A stretch of 64,000 bases of DNA from an uncultured Leptolyngbyaceae cyanobacterium (GCA_938023035.1 CALIDI010000031.1:29859-93858); one strand, 5' to 3'; positions 1-9,310 are shown, counted from the stretch's first letter. Translations and numbers: made by a program. Notes: generated by a model not told the origin, from the letters alone.

Positions 1-288
1 TAGCCCAACGATCACATCGGCTCGATGCTGCATCACAGACTGCCGCATTTTTGCCAGTGTTGCTTCACTACAATCTGGACTGTAGGTAACCGTTACCCCT
101 TCACAAGATTCGGCCTGCAACGCAGGTAGTACGTTGGCCTTGGCCAGTACCATCGTTTGGCGACCACTGACCACCAAGGGGCGATGGCCTAAAGTCGCGA
201 TTGCAGGCCCAACCTGGGCCAAAATCCCCCAACCGCGCATCACTTGAGCCGGGGCAACTGTGAGGAAGGGTAAAGCCGTGACAGTCAT
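1..288 (-). CDS. Iron-containing alcohol/glycerol dehydrogenase family protein (N-terminal part, cut by window edge)
   Basis: The reading frame begins at the ATG at 288 and runs off the left edge, giving 96 N-terminal residues. An early 'APAQVMRGWGIL' stretch, then 'HRPLVVSG' and a 'DVIVG' strand, follow the N-terminal Rossmann-like pattern of GldA-type iron-dependent dehydrogenases, which oxidise glycerol or related polyols with NAD+. The metal-binding histidines lie in the missing C-terminal part, so the substrate cannot be judged. The gene is transcribed away from ycf51 on the same strand. The family call is moderately secure; the specific activity is not. Confidence 0.6.
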   Translation of the reverse strand, partial: MTVTALPFLTVAPAQVMRGWGILAQVGPAIATLGHRPLVVSGRQTMVLAKANVLPALQAESCEGVTVTYSPDCSEATLAKMRQSVMQHRADVIVGL

Positions 289-372
289 AGACAACACTCA
301 CAAAAAGAAACGCAAAACTTTCTCAGTAGCCCGCTCCTTCTGACTTCTGAGAGGGCTTTGATATCTACACCC

Positions 373-888
373 TCAAGTTGCCGAGGCGGCCTGCACTTCG
401 GCAAGACGAGCAGCATCAATGGTCACCTCAACAGTTTGGGTTGGCCCAGTCAAGGATCGCTGCGCTTGTCCCAAGTAGACAGGCTGAGAAACTCCCGGTG
501 CTGGATGTAGAACAACCCGCGCCCGTACCGTTAAAGTACCATCAGCCGATAAACGCCCCGGCGAAGCCAAATCCACAGCCGCCTGTTGCAAGGTGGCTTG
601 TAGTTGCTCTGCTGTAATTTTGGGGGGAACCGTGACCACAACCTGATTCGCCCCCGTATCGTAAACCCGTGTAAACCGCAAAGCGTTGGGAATGGAGGGG
701 CGATCATGGAGACCTAGGCTGAGAGCAAAAAAACCAGCCGTTAAGACCCCCATAAAACTGGTGACCCCTACCAATCGAAATCGCACCCCCCATTGAAAAA
801 TCCAGGCGGCAATGGTTATAGCCAACATTGCCAGCGTGGCATAGCCAAACCATTGGGCATCGGTAACCAATTGATGGATAGATAACAT
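373..888 (-). CDS. ycf51: Ycf51 family protein (DUF2518)
   Basis: This 171-residue protein has two N-terminal membrane segments (about residues 13-33 and 38-58), followed by a soluble domain with a 'VVVTVPPKITAEQLQATLQQ' stretch. The arrangement matches Ycf51/DUF2518, a family found in cyanobacteria and some algal plastids. Its function is unknown; thylakoid or plasma-membrane location is an inference from the two hydrophobic helices. The ATG at 888 is preceded by a weak CCAGG site. It lies 84 bp upstream of the dehydrogenase on the same strand. Confidence 0.75.
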   Translation of the reverse strand: MLSIHQLVTDAQWFGYATLAMLAITIAAWIFQWGVRFRLVGVTSFMGVLTAGFFALSLGLHDRPSIPNALRFTRVYDTGANQVVVTVPPKITAEQLQATLQQAAVDLASPGRLSADGTLTVRARVVLHPAPGVSQPVYLGQAQRSLTGPTQTVEVTIDAARLAEVQAASAT

Positions 889-1020
889 GGATTCACCTGG
901 AGTAGAGATGACAAGTCAGCTCCTGGGCAAGTCGTTGGTAGAACCTTAATCAGGAGAATACGAATTATAGCTTTGGCCAGACACCTTCGGATCGCTGCAA
1001 TCGCTCAAAACCCACGAGGA

Positions 1021-1127
1021 GTCAATTATTTGGCTAGACCTCAACCGTAGCGATACGGCTTTGTTGTCGCCCAAAGATTGGTGAATGCGTTGTCAATTAT
1101 TTGGCTAGATCTCAACTGTAACGATAC
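1021..1127. repeat. Direct repeat pair, 36 nt each, separated by 35 nt
   Basis: Copies at 1021-1056 and 1092-1127 match at 33 of 36 positions; both begin GTCAATTATTTGGCTAGA and end CGATAC or ACGATAC. They lie in the 312-bp gene-free stretch between ycf51 and the TPR gene, which holds nothing else I can recognise. The geometry resembles a two-repeat CRISPR, but there is no end palindromicity, no third copy and no cas gene nearby, so a local duplication is more likely. Confidence 0.7.
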
Positions 1128-1200
1128 TTCCAAGTGTCTTCCGCGTCCGATGTGGGTTGGTGAGTACGCCTACGTTGCTCTCCGCGCTATTCTTCAAATC

Positions 1201-1623
1201 TTATTCTTCAAACAACCAGGTCTTCACGCGCTCCAAACTTTTCCAACCCGGCTTACGAGCGAGGCCATCAGCAATATTTTGCTCGACCTCTTCTCTTAAT
1301 TCTGCCGAAATCATGACAATCTGCTGAACAAGCTCAATATGAGGACGAACCCCTTTTTTCCCGGCGTCTAACATCGCTACCGCTAAGTTAACCCGGGACT
1401 GGGGATCTTGAGGATTCAGTTTGACTGCCTTGGTGGCTGCATCTACAGCTTGGTTAGGCTTATCAGTGAGCAGGTATAGCCAGGCCAAACAAGTCCAGGC
1501 CGCGCTAGCCTTCCTGGAACGATCGCAAATTTCCTTAAACACAGGAATAAGCTGCCCCGGAGCTTCACCCGCCTTATAGCGTTCAATCGCCTGATCAAAT
1601 AAGTCTTCTACAGTTTGCGTCAT
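1201..1623 (-). CDS. TPR-repeat protein
   Basis: The 140-residue protein shows degenerate tetratricopeptide repeats: 'AAWTCLAWLYLLTDKPNQAV' then 'KAVKLNPQDPQSRVNLAVAM' give the paired-helix pattern W-LG-A-Y-A-P. TPR proteins act as protein-protein scaffolds, and there is no catalytic motif. There is no signal peptide, so it is probably cytoplasmic. Small TPR proteins of this size are common and conserved in cyanobacteria, but I cannot name a partner. The start ATG at 1623 follows a TAGG-like site. Confidence 0.7.
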   Translation of the reverse strand: MTQTVEDLFDQAIERYKAGEAPGQLIPVFKEICDRSRKASAAWTCLAWLYLLTDKPNQAVDAATKAVKLNPQDPQSRVNLAVAMLDAGKKGVRPHIELVQQIVMISAELREEVEQNIADGLARKPGWKSLERVKTWLFEE

Positions 1624-1893
1624 GAGCCTATATTAAGGGTGTCGTTGTGGTGCCCAATCCAGACCCTGCGTCAGCTTTCCGAATCGAAAAAAACAGCAAT
1701 AGCCAGACACTCTCACGCTGGCACCCTAGCACGTTCACGCTGTCTGAGCTTCTCTCATAAACAGATGATTGGCGCTTCAGTGATCAGCGCAGGCTGACCA
1801 AAAGATCCAGTCAACTCGAACTGACACAAGCATCTGAATCAGATTGAACATTCAGTTCTCTAGACTAGCAACGATCTGCCCCAAGCTCCAACT

Positions 1894-2250
1894 TTAAGCC
1901 GAGAATGACTTGCCACAGCCACAGGTTTGACTAGCGTTAGGGTTTGTAAACTGAAAGCCGCCCCCAATCAAAGCATCGCTATAATCCAGCACCATGCCAT
2001 AGAGGTAGAGCAAGCTTTTAGGGTCGCAAACCACCTTAAACCCCTCATAGTCGTAAACTTCATCATCGGGCTGAATATTGTCAGCCTCTTCAAAATTCAT
2101 CGTGTAGGACATGCCAGAGCACCCCCCGCCCCGTACACCGACTCGCAGACAGAGGTCTCTACCTTGCTGCTCACGTAACCGCAAAACATGACGAAGCGCT
2201 GCATCGGTCATCAGAATGCCGCGTTTTGGGGTCTCAGTGGCTTGTGTCAT
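1894..2250 (-). CDS. sufA: HesB/IscA/SufA-type iron-sulfur cluster carrier
   Basis: This is a 118-residue A-type Fe-S carrier. The three conserved cysteines are visible: C44 in 'GGGCSGMSY' and C110/C112 in the C-terminal 'TCGCGKSF'. Such proteins bind a 2Fe-2S cluster or iron and pass it to client apoproteins. It is transcribed alone; an AGGAG site lies about 14 nt upstream of the ATG. Cyanobacteria have several A-type proteins (IscA, SufA), and sequence alone does not settle which this is, so the symbol is provisional. Confidence 0.85.
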   Translation of the reverse strand: MTQATETPKRGILMTDAALRHVLRLREQQGRDLCLRVGVRGGGCSGMSYTMNFEEADNIQPDDEVYDYEGFKVVCDPKSLLYLYGMVLDYSDALIGGGFQFTNPNASQTCGCGKSFSA

Positions 2251-2621
2251 AGCTACTAAAGTTACTCCTTAGTCTAGGAATCTATCACTGACCAGGTTTG
2301 GCTCAACTTCTTGAGCGTGTTAGTCACTCCCTATCTTACCAAGAATCCCCAGGTCTGTAAGGTTGGCTCCAATCTACGAGGTAAGAGGCATTGATTGCTT
2401 GTGGCAGGCTAAAACAGGGGCAGAAGGGTCGGTGGAAAAAGCTGCAAAATAACGTCGGCAGCGCTAGCCTGCGCCCCTAGCAAAGGTGAATGATCCTTGC
2501 TGTTTTCAGCAGTTCCTTATCGAAAAGGAACTGCCCGGTTAAGATGAATATCTATCGCCCTTCAAGCGTGCTTCCCGGAGTACAGGCTTGCCCTGTTTTC
2601 CTTTCCAGAAGGTTAATTGCT
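2251..2621. other. Intergenic region between sufA-like gene and the DUF6930-type gene
   Basis: This divergent spacer of about 370 bp must carry promoters for both neighbours. An open frame extends upstream of the chosen ATG at 2622 to 2490, but it lacks a ribosome binding site and protein-like composition. I see no RNA gene or clear repeat. Confidence 0.4.
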
Positions 2622-4256
2622 ATGACTAAGTTGAATCAGACAACGCGTCGTCGTTTGCTCGGTTTGCCGCAAATTCCCAGCGTGTGGGAAGGGGATCGCC
2701 GGGCACTTGTGCGCGGGGCCGGGCAGCTTGGCGCACCGGAGTGGGGCAGTGAGGCGAACGGGCCAGAGGGGGATTGCATTTTGTGGGTGGATGGCTCCCA
2801 GGGCATTGTCCGAGCGATGGATGTGGTGCCTCCAGAGGTGGGGACAGAAGCAGTGGTGCGTACTCTGTTGCGGGGGATGGAGCAACCCCACAGTCCAGGA
2901 ATGCCGGCTCGTCCGCAAAAGATTGTAGTGCGCGATCGCGAGCTTTTATTTTTTCTGCGTGGAGTCTTACAAGGGCTAGACATTAATCTCGATTATGTGC
3001 CCGATTTGCCCCTCATCGACGAAATCTTTCGCGGATTTCAAGAGGCCCTGGGGAGCCGTCCACCCCAACTCCCTGAAGCCTATCTGCAAAGCTTACCCAC
3101 CAAAGCGATGGACTTGTGGGCAGTGGCGCCCTGGCAGCGGTTGGAAGATCACCAAATTATTTCGATTGAACTGAATCAATGGGATATTGCCACCCTCTAC
3201 GTTTCTATTATGGGCAAATTGGGCATGGAATATGGGGTGCTGTTTTATCGCTCCCTAGAGTCGTTGCAGCGCTTTCGCCAACAGGCTATGGCGGCCAACG
3301 AATCTACAGAAGCCATGGAAGAGGCCTTTTTGGGTCAAGACTGTCTATTTGTAACTTTTGATGCGGTTGCCAATATAGATGAACCCCTGAACCTCGCCCT
3401 GTTGCCCGATAGCGAAATTGAGCCAACCTTTGGTAGCTTACATCCCCTGGAGGGAATGCGAGCAAACCTGTGCGAAGAGGAAGCAGCTGCTTTGCAAGTT
3501 GCCCTAGAAGCCCTTTGCCGCTTCTTTAAGCAACATGGGCGTAAATTTGACCATGGCGAATTCCCGGCTCTGAGTGCCCGCTTTCGGATCGCGTCTCCTG
3601 ACCTGGGGGGGGCGAGTAAGACCGTGAGTGTGACAGTGGCCACCCGGCCAGATTTGGCGGCAGAAATGCTAGAGATGGGCGAACCCGATGGTGCAGATCC
3701 GAGTCAAATGCCCTATATTCGCGATGACCTTGTTCCAGAAAACTCTTTTTTAAGTTTGGGGGTCGTTCCCTGGGAAACCTTAGATTTGGTGCGATCAGGG
3801 GCTGAACATCATCAGGTTGCAGAAAAAATGACTCAGGCTGGAGACGGGCTACCCGTCATTATGATTCAGACATCGCGTCCCAAAGCAAAAATCTTGATCC
3901 AAAACCTGAAGGAGGCCGGGGGGCTACAGGGGATTTGCTTTAACCCTGGGGAAGACCCCTACGGTGGCGATCACTATGACCTGGGGCTACTTCAGGCTGG
4001 TAGCGGTGATCTTTACCTGTTTGGCGAGTTTAGTGAGGAAGACCCAACCCATGCAGCAGCTCGTAAAAAGTGGGAGCAACGCTGTAAGAAAACGAAGGGT
4101 TATTGTGGGCTGATTATCGCTAAGGGATTAACGGGTGCAAGTCGGGGTAAGCCAAAGCTGGGTGACATGATTGGTTTGTTTGAAGCGCGGGCACTATCCC
4201 CAAAGGATTTGGGCCTAGGCACCTTGCAATTGACCCTGGCGGTTGACTGGATGTAG
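2622..4256 (+). CDS. Conserved cyanobacterial protein, DUF6930-type
   Basis: The protein is about 544 residues from the ATG at 2622, which has AGAAGG at a good distance; the longer frame from 2490 lacks such a site. It is soluble, with no signal peptide or membrane segment. A C-terminal region (roughly the last 140 residues) has alternating beta/alpha character with 'VIMIQTSRPKAKILIQNLKEAGG', resembling the DUF6930 domain from memory. The N-terminal 'LLGLPQIPSVWEGDRR' is the kind of opening I associate with a cyanobacteria-only protein. No catalytic motif is recognised and no function is assigned. Confidence 0.65.
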   Translation: MTKLNQTTRRRLLGLPQIPSVWEGDRRALVRGAGQLGAPEWGSEANGPEGDCILWVDGSQGIVRAMDVVPPEVGTEAVVRTLLRGMEQPHSPGMPARPQKIVVRDRELLFFLRGVLQGLDINLDYVPDLPLIDEIFRGFQEALGSRPPQLPEAYLQSLPTKAMDLWAVAPWQRLEDHQIISIELNQWDIATLYVSIMGKLGMEYGVLFYRSLESLQRFRQQAMAANESTEAMEEAFLGQDCLFVTFDAVANIDEPLNLALLPDSEIEPTFGSLHPLEGMRANLCEEEAAALQVALEALCRFFKQHGRKFDHGEFPALSARFRIASPDLGGASKTVSVTVATRPDLAAEMLEMGEPDGADPSQMPYIRDDLVPENSFLSLGVVPWETLDLVRSGAEHHQVAEKMTQAGDGLPVIMIQTSRPKAKILIQNLKEAGGLQGICFNPGEDPYGGDHYDLGLLQAGSGDLYLFGEFSEEDPTHAAARKKWEQRCKKTKGYCGLIIAKGLTGASRGKPKLGDMIGLFEARALSPKDLGLGTLQLTLAVDWM

Positions 4257-4446
4257 GCAGGTCGGTGTCGTGTACTCAACCCAGCGTTTACCGACGGCTC
4301 CCAGCAAGCTGCTGAGCTTGTCGATGGTGATTCAAGAAAAAAGCCATTCTTCTACCGGGTGAGTTCAGACACAGCAGGCCCGCGATCGCGCTATTCTGAT
4401 GGGAGCGCCAAGTTACAGAACTTAACGGGTTCTCCCTCTTTTTTCT

Positions 4447-5319
4447 ATGCAATGCATCATTAATCGCCGTGCTCAATTTTCTGCTAGCCACCGTTATTGG
4501 TTACCGGAGTTAAACGAAGCAGAGAATCAATGCCGGTTTGGAGTCTGCGCGAATGCGCCCGGTCATGGGCATAATTATGTGCTCTATGTTTCAATGCTAG
4601 GAGACCTCGACGAATACGGCATGGTTTTGAACCTGTCGAACGTTAAGCATGTGATCAAACGTGAGGTTACTAGTCAATTAGACTTTTCCTATCTCAATCA
4701 GGTTTGGCCAGAGTTTCAGCAAACCCTACCGACCACAGAAAATGTCGCACGGGTAATCTGGCAACGCCTAGTTCCTCACCTGCCGCTAATTCGCATTCAA
4801 TTGTTTGAGAGTCCTGAACTTTGGGCCGATTATTACGGAGATGATATGGAAGCTTATCTCACAATTAGCACTCATTTTAGTGCTGCCCACCGCCTCGCTC
4901 GGCCTGATCTGAGCTACGAAGAAAATTGCGAGATTTACGGCAAGTGTGCCCGCCCCCACGGACATGGGCATAACTATCACCTAGAGGTAACGATTAAGGG
5001 CAACATTGACCCCCGCACTGGGATGATTGTCGACCTTGTAGACTTTCAAAAAATTGTTGATGACTATGTGGTTGAACCCTTTGACCACACGTTCTTAAAC
5101 AAGGATATTTCTTACTTTGCGGAAGTGGTACCGACAGCAGAGAATATTGCTGTTCACATCCGCGACCTTTTGCTACAGCCTATTCGAGCCATTGGGGCGG
5201 AACTGCACAAAGTTAAGCTCATTGAAAGCCCTAACAATTCCTGTGAGGTCTATGCAACTAGCGCAATTGAGCCATTGCCAACTGTCGCAGAGCGGCAACC
5301 TGTTTTGGCAAGCTGTTGA
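4447..5319 (+). CDS. Tandem-domain 6-pyruvoyl/6-carboxy-tetrahydropterin synthase
   Basis: The 290-residue protein is two PTPS/QueD domains in tandem (about residues 1-130 and 135-270); single-domain enzymes are about 120-150 residues. Each domain carries the zinc histidines (H15, H40, H42; H148, H173, H175) and the cysteine before HGH (C34; C167). Domain 2 also has the D213-H214 dyad, while domain 1 has D79-F80. The enzymes act on 7,8-dihydroneopterin triphosphate, making pyruvoyl- or carboxy-tetrahydropterin for biopterin glucosides or queuosine. The 'YGKCARP' motif of domain 2 resembles eukaryotic PTPS more than QueD. petL follows 82 bp downstream on the same strand. Confidence 0.85.
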   Translation: MQCIINRRAQFSASHRYWLPELNEAENQCRFGVCANAPGHGHNYVLYVSMLGDLDEYGMVLNLSNVKHVIKREVTSQLDFSYLNQVWPEFQQTLPTTENVARVIWQRLVPHLPLIRIQLFESPELWADYYGDDMEAYLTISTHFSAAHRLARPDLSYEENCEIYGKCARPHGHGHNYHLEVTIKGNIDPRTGMIVDLVDFQKIVDDYVVEPFDHTFLNKDISYFAEVVPTAENIAVHIRDLLLQPIRAIGAELHKVKLIESPNNSCEVYATSAIEPLPTVAERQPVLASC

Positions 5320-5401
5320 TTGCGTCAAGCTCCCTCCTTCAGTACTCTAGATAGGGAGATTGTTACGGTTCCTTTCCCTCAACCCTTTTTGGAGAAAAGC
5401 A

Positions 5402-5497
5402 ATGGCAGGAGTGGTTTCTTTTGTGTTGATTCTTGGTGCAGCCGCAGCTCTGGCAATTGGGCTTTATTATGGCTTTCGGACAATTAAGTTGATCTAG
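5402..5497 (+). CDS. petL: Cytochrome b6f complex subunit PetL
   Basis: This small gene encodes 31 residues: Met-Ala-Gly, one hydrophobic helix (about residues 5-23), and the C-terminal 'FRTIKLI'. PetL (subunit VI, ycf7) is a single-helix subunit of 31-32 residues that typically ends in SIKLI or TIKLI, and helps stabilise the b6f dimer in the thylakoid membrane. GGAG lies 8 nt before the ATG at 5402. It is monocistronic, or weakly linked to the upstream PTPS gene. Assignment rests on length, topology and the C-terminus. Confidence 0.75.
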   Translation: MAGVVSFVLILGAAAALAIGLYYGFRTIKLI

Positions 5498-5654
5498 CTA
5501 CGCAGTTGACCTGGCTTAAGTTAACTGGGTAAGGTTGCTGCTGAGCTAGCAGAGTTTCCTTTGGGTACTCAGTTGAGTATTGCGGGCTGACTGTAGCCAC
5601 AGCCCGCGATCTTCTAAGTGATATGAAGTGATGTAACGCCCCTATCCAGATTCT

Positions 5655-7289
5655 CTAAGCCTTTTGCAGCGAGGCCTTGATTGTTGCTAGCAGTGTTTTT
5701 ACGCTGGGGTTAGCCTGTAGGGCTGTATAGTGGCGTGCCAGAGCAAGTAAGTTCGGGTGGCGAGCAAACCAGGGGGGCAAAACCGGCCTACGTACGGGCG
5801 ATCGCAGTACTGATTTTTGCGGATAGTCAAACAGATAGCCGTTGTGAACGGTTCCACAGCCCGACTGAATATCATTCACTGAATTTGCTGGAAAGGCGCC
5901 CCAGGTAAGGCTGGGTACTCCAAAGATAACCCCCGACCAAATATTGATCCCGATCGCTCCATAGCGCAGGTGGGTAATGGCTTGCTCAATGATATGCTGC
6001 TGCTGCCGTTCAGTCATTGGGTCAACGAGTACTGTGCAGGAGAGGTTACCCCACACCTGCTCATTCACAAAGGGTATAGCCTGTTGCAAAAAATCCGCGG
6101 CGGTGGCGGCAGGCAGGTTGACATGAGCCAATACTCCACAAAACGCCTCCTGGGTGAGGGCGTATTCTCCTAATTGTGGGGGAATATCCTCAATCCAGAG
6201 CCACTCTAACTCATCTGTATCCGCGGTAGAGGGGGCCAGTCGCTGAGCCTGGGGATAACGCTCAACGAATTGTTGGTAGCGATCGCGCGCGCCAGGGTAA
6301 TAGGCAGTTCGTAATGGTGTTTGGGCTAATTCTTGTTGCACCAGAGCCAAAAACTGGGATCGTTGTGGCCAATCCCTAGCGGTGACTAGAACTTTAGCGG
6401 CCGCACAGTTAAAACTGGCATTGTGTACGACCATACTGGCCACCTGACGGGCTTGATAGGCGAGATCAGGGAGTGCCCAATCGCCAGGAACAACCAGTAC
6501 TGGGGTAACGCAGCCTAACTCCGCAGTGATCGGTTTGGGCTGATTTTTGAGTTGTTGGGCGATCGCTTCATAGGTGAGGTGAGAACCCGTAACATGGACA
6601 CTCTCCACCAGCGGATGCTGACAAAGATCGCGGCCAACCTCAGCCCCACCATAAACAATGGCCAAATAGCCTTGGTCACACAGGGGTTTCAACGCCTTTT
6701 CTAAGATGCCCCCCATGTAGTCATTCACCGGGTTAAGCTTCAGTAAGACCACCGCATTTTCTGCAAAGAGCTTGGAAAGAGCATCTAGAGGGGCGATCGC
6801 TGAAACGTTTCCCGCACCCAATACCAACGCCAGGTGCCCGGCTGGATTGGCCTGCTTGAGAGAGGTGGCTTGGGTAGGCGGCTGCCCCGGTTGCAGCCAT
6901 ACTTCTCCCCTTAAACCTAGCCAAAACAGCCGATCCAGCCAATTGTCAGGAAATACCTGGGCAATCCATTGGCCATGGCGCTGATACAGCTTAGGAGGGC
7001 GGGGTTGCCCCTCAGCCTCTAGCGTCCGAATCAACCGTTGCAGATAAGTGAGCACAGCAACTGGTCCAATCATCCATTCCTCCCCTGCTAGGGGGCTGGC
7101 TGGGTCAATTCCCTTTGCCAGGCAGGCAGCCGTGGCCCATTCTGAGGCTGTTGCCGCAACCGTCGTCAGGCAACGCCGTAGAGATTGCAACCGTTGCACT
7201 TGACTTTGCTGCACCCAGGCGGCTTTTTGCCCAGCGAGTTGCTGCACGATTGCTTCCACGGAGGTCTCGATAGTGGTGCTGTCCGTCAT
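5655..7289 (-). CDS. Aldehyde dehydrogenase family protein
   Basis: Translation from the ATG at 7289 gives 544 residues; this start has AGGAAAAAGC just upstream, better than the ATG at 7331. The ALDH fold is recognisable by a glutamate in 'ITAELGCV' (E257) and the catalytic-type cysteine in 'NASFNCAAAK' (C295), with a nucleotide-binding 'LVLGAGNVSAI' at about 155-165. The protein is longer than ordinary ALDHs (about 480-500) and divergent, so the substrate is unknown. Oxidation of an aldehyde, or reduction of an acyl group, with NAD(P) is the expected chemistry. It stands alone on the minus strand. Confidence 0.75.
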   Translation of the reverse strand: MTDSTTIETSVEAIVQQLAGQKAAWVQQSQVQRLQSLRRCLTTVAATASEWATAACLAKGIDPASPLAGEEWMIGPVAVLTYLQRLIRTLEAEGQPRPPKLYQRHGQWIAQVFPDNWLDRLFWLGLRGEVWLQPGQPPTQATSLKQANPAGHLALVLGAGNVSAIAPLDALSKLFAENAVVLLKLNPVNDYMGGILEKALKPLCDQGYLAIVYGGAEVGRDLCQHPLVESVHVTGSHLTYEAIAQQLKNQPKPITAELGCVTPVLVVPGDWALPDLAYQARQVASMVVHNASFNCAAAKVLVTARDWPQRSQFLALVQQELAQTPLRTAYYPGARDRYQQFVERYPQAQRLAPSTADTDELEWLWIEDIPPQLGEYALTQEAFCGVLAHVNLPAATAADFLQQAIPFVNEQVWGNLSCTVLVDPMTERQQQHIIEQAITHLRYGAIGINIWSGVIFGVPSLTWGAFPANSVNDIQSGCGTVHNGYLFDYPQKSVLRSPVRRPVLPPWFARHPNLLALARHYTALQANPSVKTLLATIKASLQKA

Positions 7290-7854
7290 GCTTTTTCCTG
7301 CTAATGCTTTTAGGTTTCTGGAATCTCCCATGTGAATGGTGATACCATTCTGGACTTTGACGGCTGGCGAGCTTGTCGAACGATTGACGATTTTGGCCGC
7401 AACAGCCCGGCAGCACCAAAGCGTTCAATCGGGTATCTACCGCATTTGTTGTTTAAATAAATTGGTACGAGAAAGGGTGTGCGAAAAGGATTTTAAGTGA
7501 CTGTTCTGATTCCCAAAATCATCCAGAAGGCTGTACCGCAAGGCGGAAATTTCTGGACTCGTCGCAGCCACCCGTACCCCCTTTTCTTGAATGCCCGCTA
7601 GGGCTATGCTCCTGCTCCCATTGAGGCAGAAAGATGGATGCCTTAGTCTACTCGCTTTCTTAAACATGGGCGTTATTAAGCACCTAGAACGCGGAAAACC
7701 AAGTTTTTGTAAACTGGTGTGGCATAAAACAGCGATCGCGACAACCTCCGACCAATACCGTCGATTTTACGCAGTCAATTAAAATAAGGCGATCAGTCCC
7801 CCTTTCTTTTCTCAAGTCCTGTTTCAACCGCGCCGATCAGCCAGGAGAACCTTT
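7290..7854. other. Divergent intergenic region carrying one copy of the interspersed repeat
   Basis: This 565-bp stretch separates the aldehyde dehydrogenase and AAA+ genes. It holds repeat copy A (7532-7625) and HIP1 sites. Open frames at 7437-7667 and 7591-7782 lie over the repeat and look non-coding. Confidence 0.5.
7532..7625 (-). repeat. Interspersed intergenic repeat, copy A
   Basis: Read on the minus strand, this copy ends with GAGTCCAGAAATTTCCGCC followed by a TTGCGGTACA-like tail, shared with copies at 23815-23936 and 54881-55020. A second module, TTCTTGAATGCCCGCTAGGGC, also occurs in the copy at 54881 but in the other relative orientation, so the element has inverted modules. No coding potential is seen. 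Confidence 0.65.
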
Positions 7855-9282
7855 GTGGATAATAGCGAAATTAAGAAAGAAGCCAATATCTTCTACAAGG
7901 AGCTGGCTCCCCTGCTGCAATTCGATCATTCCCTAGAGCCAATTGTTCTACAAGACCTAGCCAGGATTATCCAAATTTGTGGGCAAAGCAGTGGCAAAGT
8001 TACAGCCAATGAGTTGTTAGCCTTTTTATCTGTTTACGCGCTGATTAAGAACGATCGTGATAAGCTCTACGCCGTGATGTACCTGTGGGATTTGCCAGGA
8101 GAAAAACGGCGCGATTATCAAAAAGAGGCAATGCGTCTGTTGTTAGAGTTGGTTGGTCAGCCAAAACAGCAGGCAGGGCTACAACTTCCGGCCCTCCTCC
8201 AAAAAATAGACCGGGAGAAACAGACCCACTATCGCGAGCAAGTCATCAATGCGTTTTATCGCTTTGCCCAGGTGATTGTCAAAGCAGACGACCTGATCAC
8301 CCTAGCCGATCTGGATGCCCTTTCTCAAATTTGGCGAGCTTTACATGGCTATGCCGTCGATACCCAAACCCCAGACAACCCGGCTAAGCCATCAGCGACC
8401 CCAGCAGCACCCGATTCATCCCCCGAAGAGACCCTAGAGCAGGTATTAGCCGAGTTAAATGATTTGGTAGGTATGGATAATATCAAAACGGAGGTGCAGA
8501 CCCTAACCAATTTTCTCAAGGTGCAAAAAGTACGGGTTGAGCGTGGGCTGGCAACCACCAGTGTTTCACTCCATTGTGTTTTTTGTGGTCCGCCTGGGAC
8601 TGGTAAAACCACGGTTGCTCGCTTGATGGGGCGCATCTTTAAGACGCTGGGTTTTCTCAATAAGGGTCACTTGATCGAAACGGATCGCGCTGGTATGGTG
8701 GCATCCCATATTGGTGGCACGGCAGAAAAGGTGAGCAAGCTAGTCGAAGCCGCCTTGGATGGTCTGCTGTTTGTAGATGAGGCCTATGCGTTAAAAGGGG
8801 GCAACTCTAGCCAGGATTTTGGTCAGGAGGCGATTGATACCCTGCTGAAGCGCATGGAAGATTATCGCGATCGCCTCGTGGTCATTGCAGCGGGCTACAC
8901 CGATCAGATGGCGACCTTTATTGAGTCCAATCCAGGTTTGAAGTCTCGCTTTAACCGGTATTTCTACTTTAACGACTACACCCCAACAGAACTTGTCGCT
9001 ATCTTTAAGCGCTTCTGCAAGAACGGCAACTTTCAACTGGTAGATGCTGCAACTGAAAAGTTACAAGCATTATTCACTGACCTGTATGAACATCGAGACA
9101 AAACCTTTGGCAATGCTCGTTTAGCCCGTAACCTGTTTGAGAAAACGATTGAGCAACAGGCTAATCGGTTAGCGGTGTTGTCTGATAACCTAACCGATGA
9201 GGTGTTGACTTCTATTTTACCAGAGGATATTCCCGATGCTTTGGTGGCACCTCCCCGCATGCCGACTAACGATTTGGCTTAG
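7855..9282 (+). CDS. CbbX/SpoVK-type AAA+ ATPase with helical N-terminal domain
   Basis: The 475-residue protein starts at a GTG with AGGAG 8 nt upstream. Residues 1-170 are an all-helical region vaguely like TerB or similar bundles, followed by a Pro/Ala linker (about 175-190). The AAA+ module has Walker A at 245-252 (GPPGTGKT), Walker B 'LLFVDEA' at 304-310 and arginine fingers in 'SRFNR' at 364-368. This is the CbxX/CfqX subfamily, whose founding member remodels inhibited Rubisco. The extra N-terminal domain and lack of cbb neighbours argue against a simple Rubisco-activase call. A remodelling chaperone of unknown client is the safest reading. Confidence 0.8.
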   Translation: MDNSEIKKEANIFYKELAPLLQFDHSLEPIVLQDLARIIQICGQSSGKVTANELLAFLSVYALIKNDRDKLYAVMYLWDLPGEKRRDYQKEAMRLLLELVGQPKQQAGLQLPALLQKIDREKQTHYREQVINAFYRFAQVIVKADDLITLADLDALSQIWRALHGYAVDTQTPDNPAKPSATPAAPDSSPEETLEQVLAELNDLVGMDNIKTEVQTLTNFLKVQKVRVERGLATTSVSLHCVFCGPPGTGKTTVARLMGRIFKTLGFLNKGHLIETDRAGMVASHIGGTAEKVSKLVEAALDGLLFVDEAYALKGGNSSQDFGQEAIDTLLKRMEDYRDRLVVIAAGYTDQMATFIESNPGLKSRFNRYFYFNDYTPTELVAIFKRFCKNGNFQLVDAATEKLQALFTDLYEHRDKTFGNARLARNLFEKTIEQQANRLAVLSDNLTDEVLTSILPEDIPDALVAPPRMPTNDLA

Positions 9283-9310
9283 GAATGAGGCGTTGACTAA
9301 GTATCGTAGA

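Noticed and set aside
1021..1127. CRISPR array
   Set aside because: Only two imperfect repeats, no cas genes, and no palindromic repeat ends.
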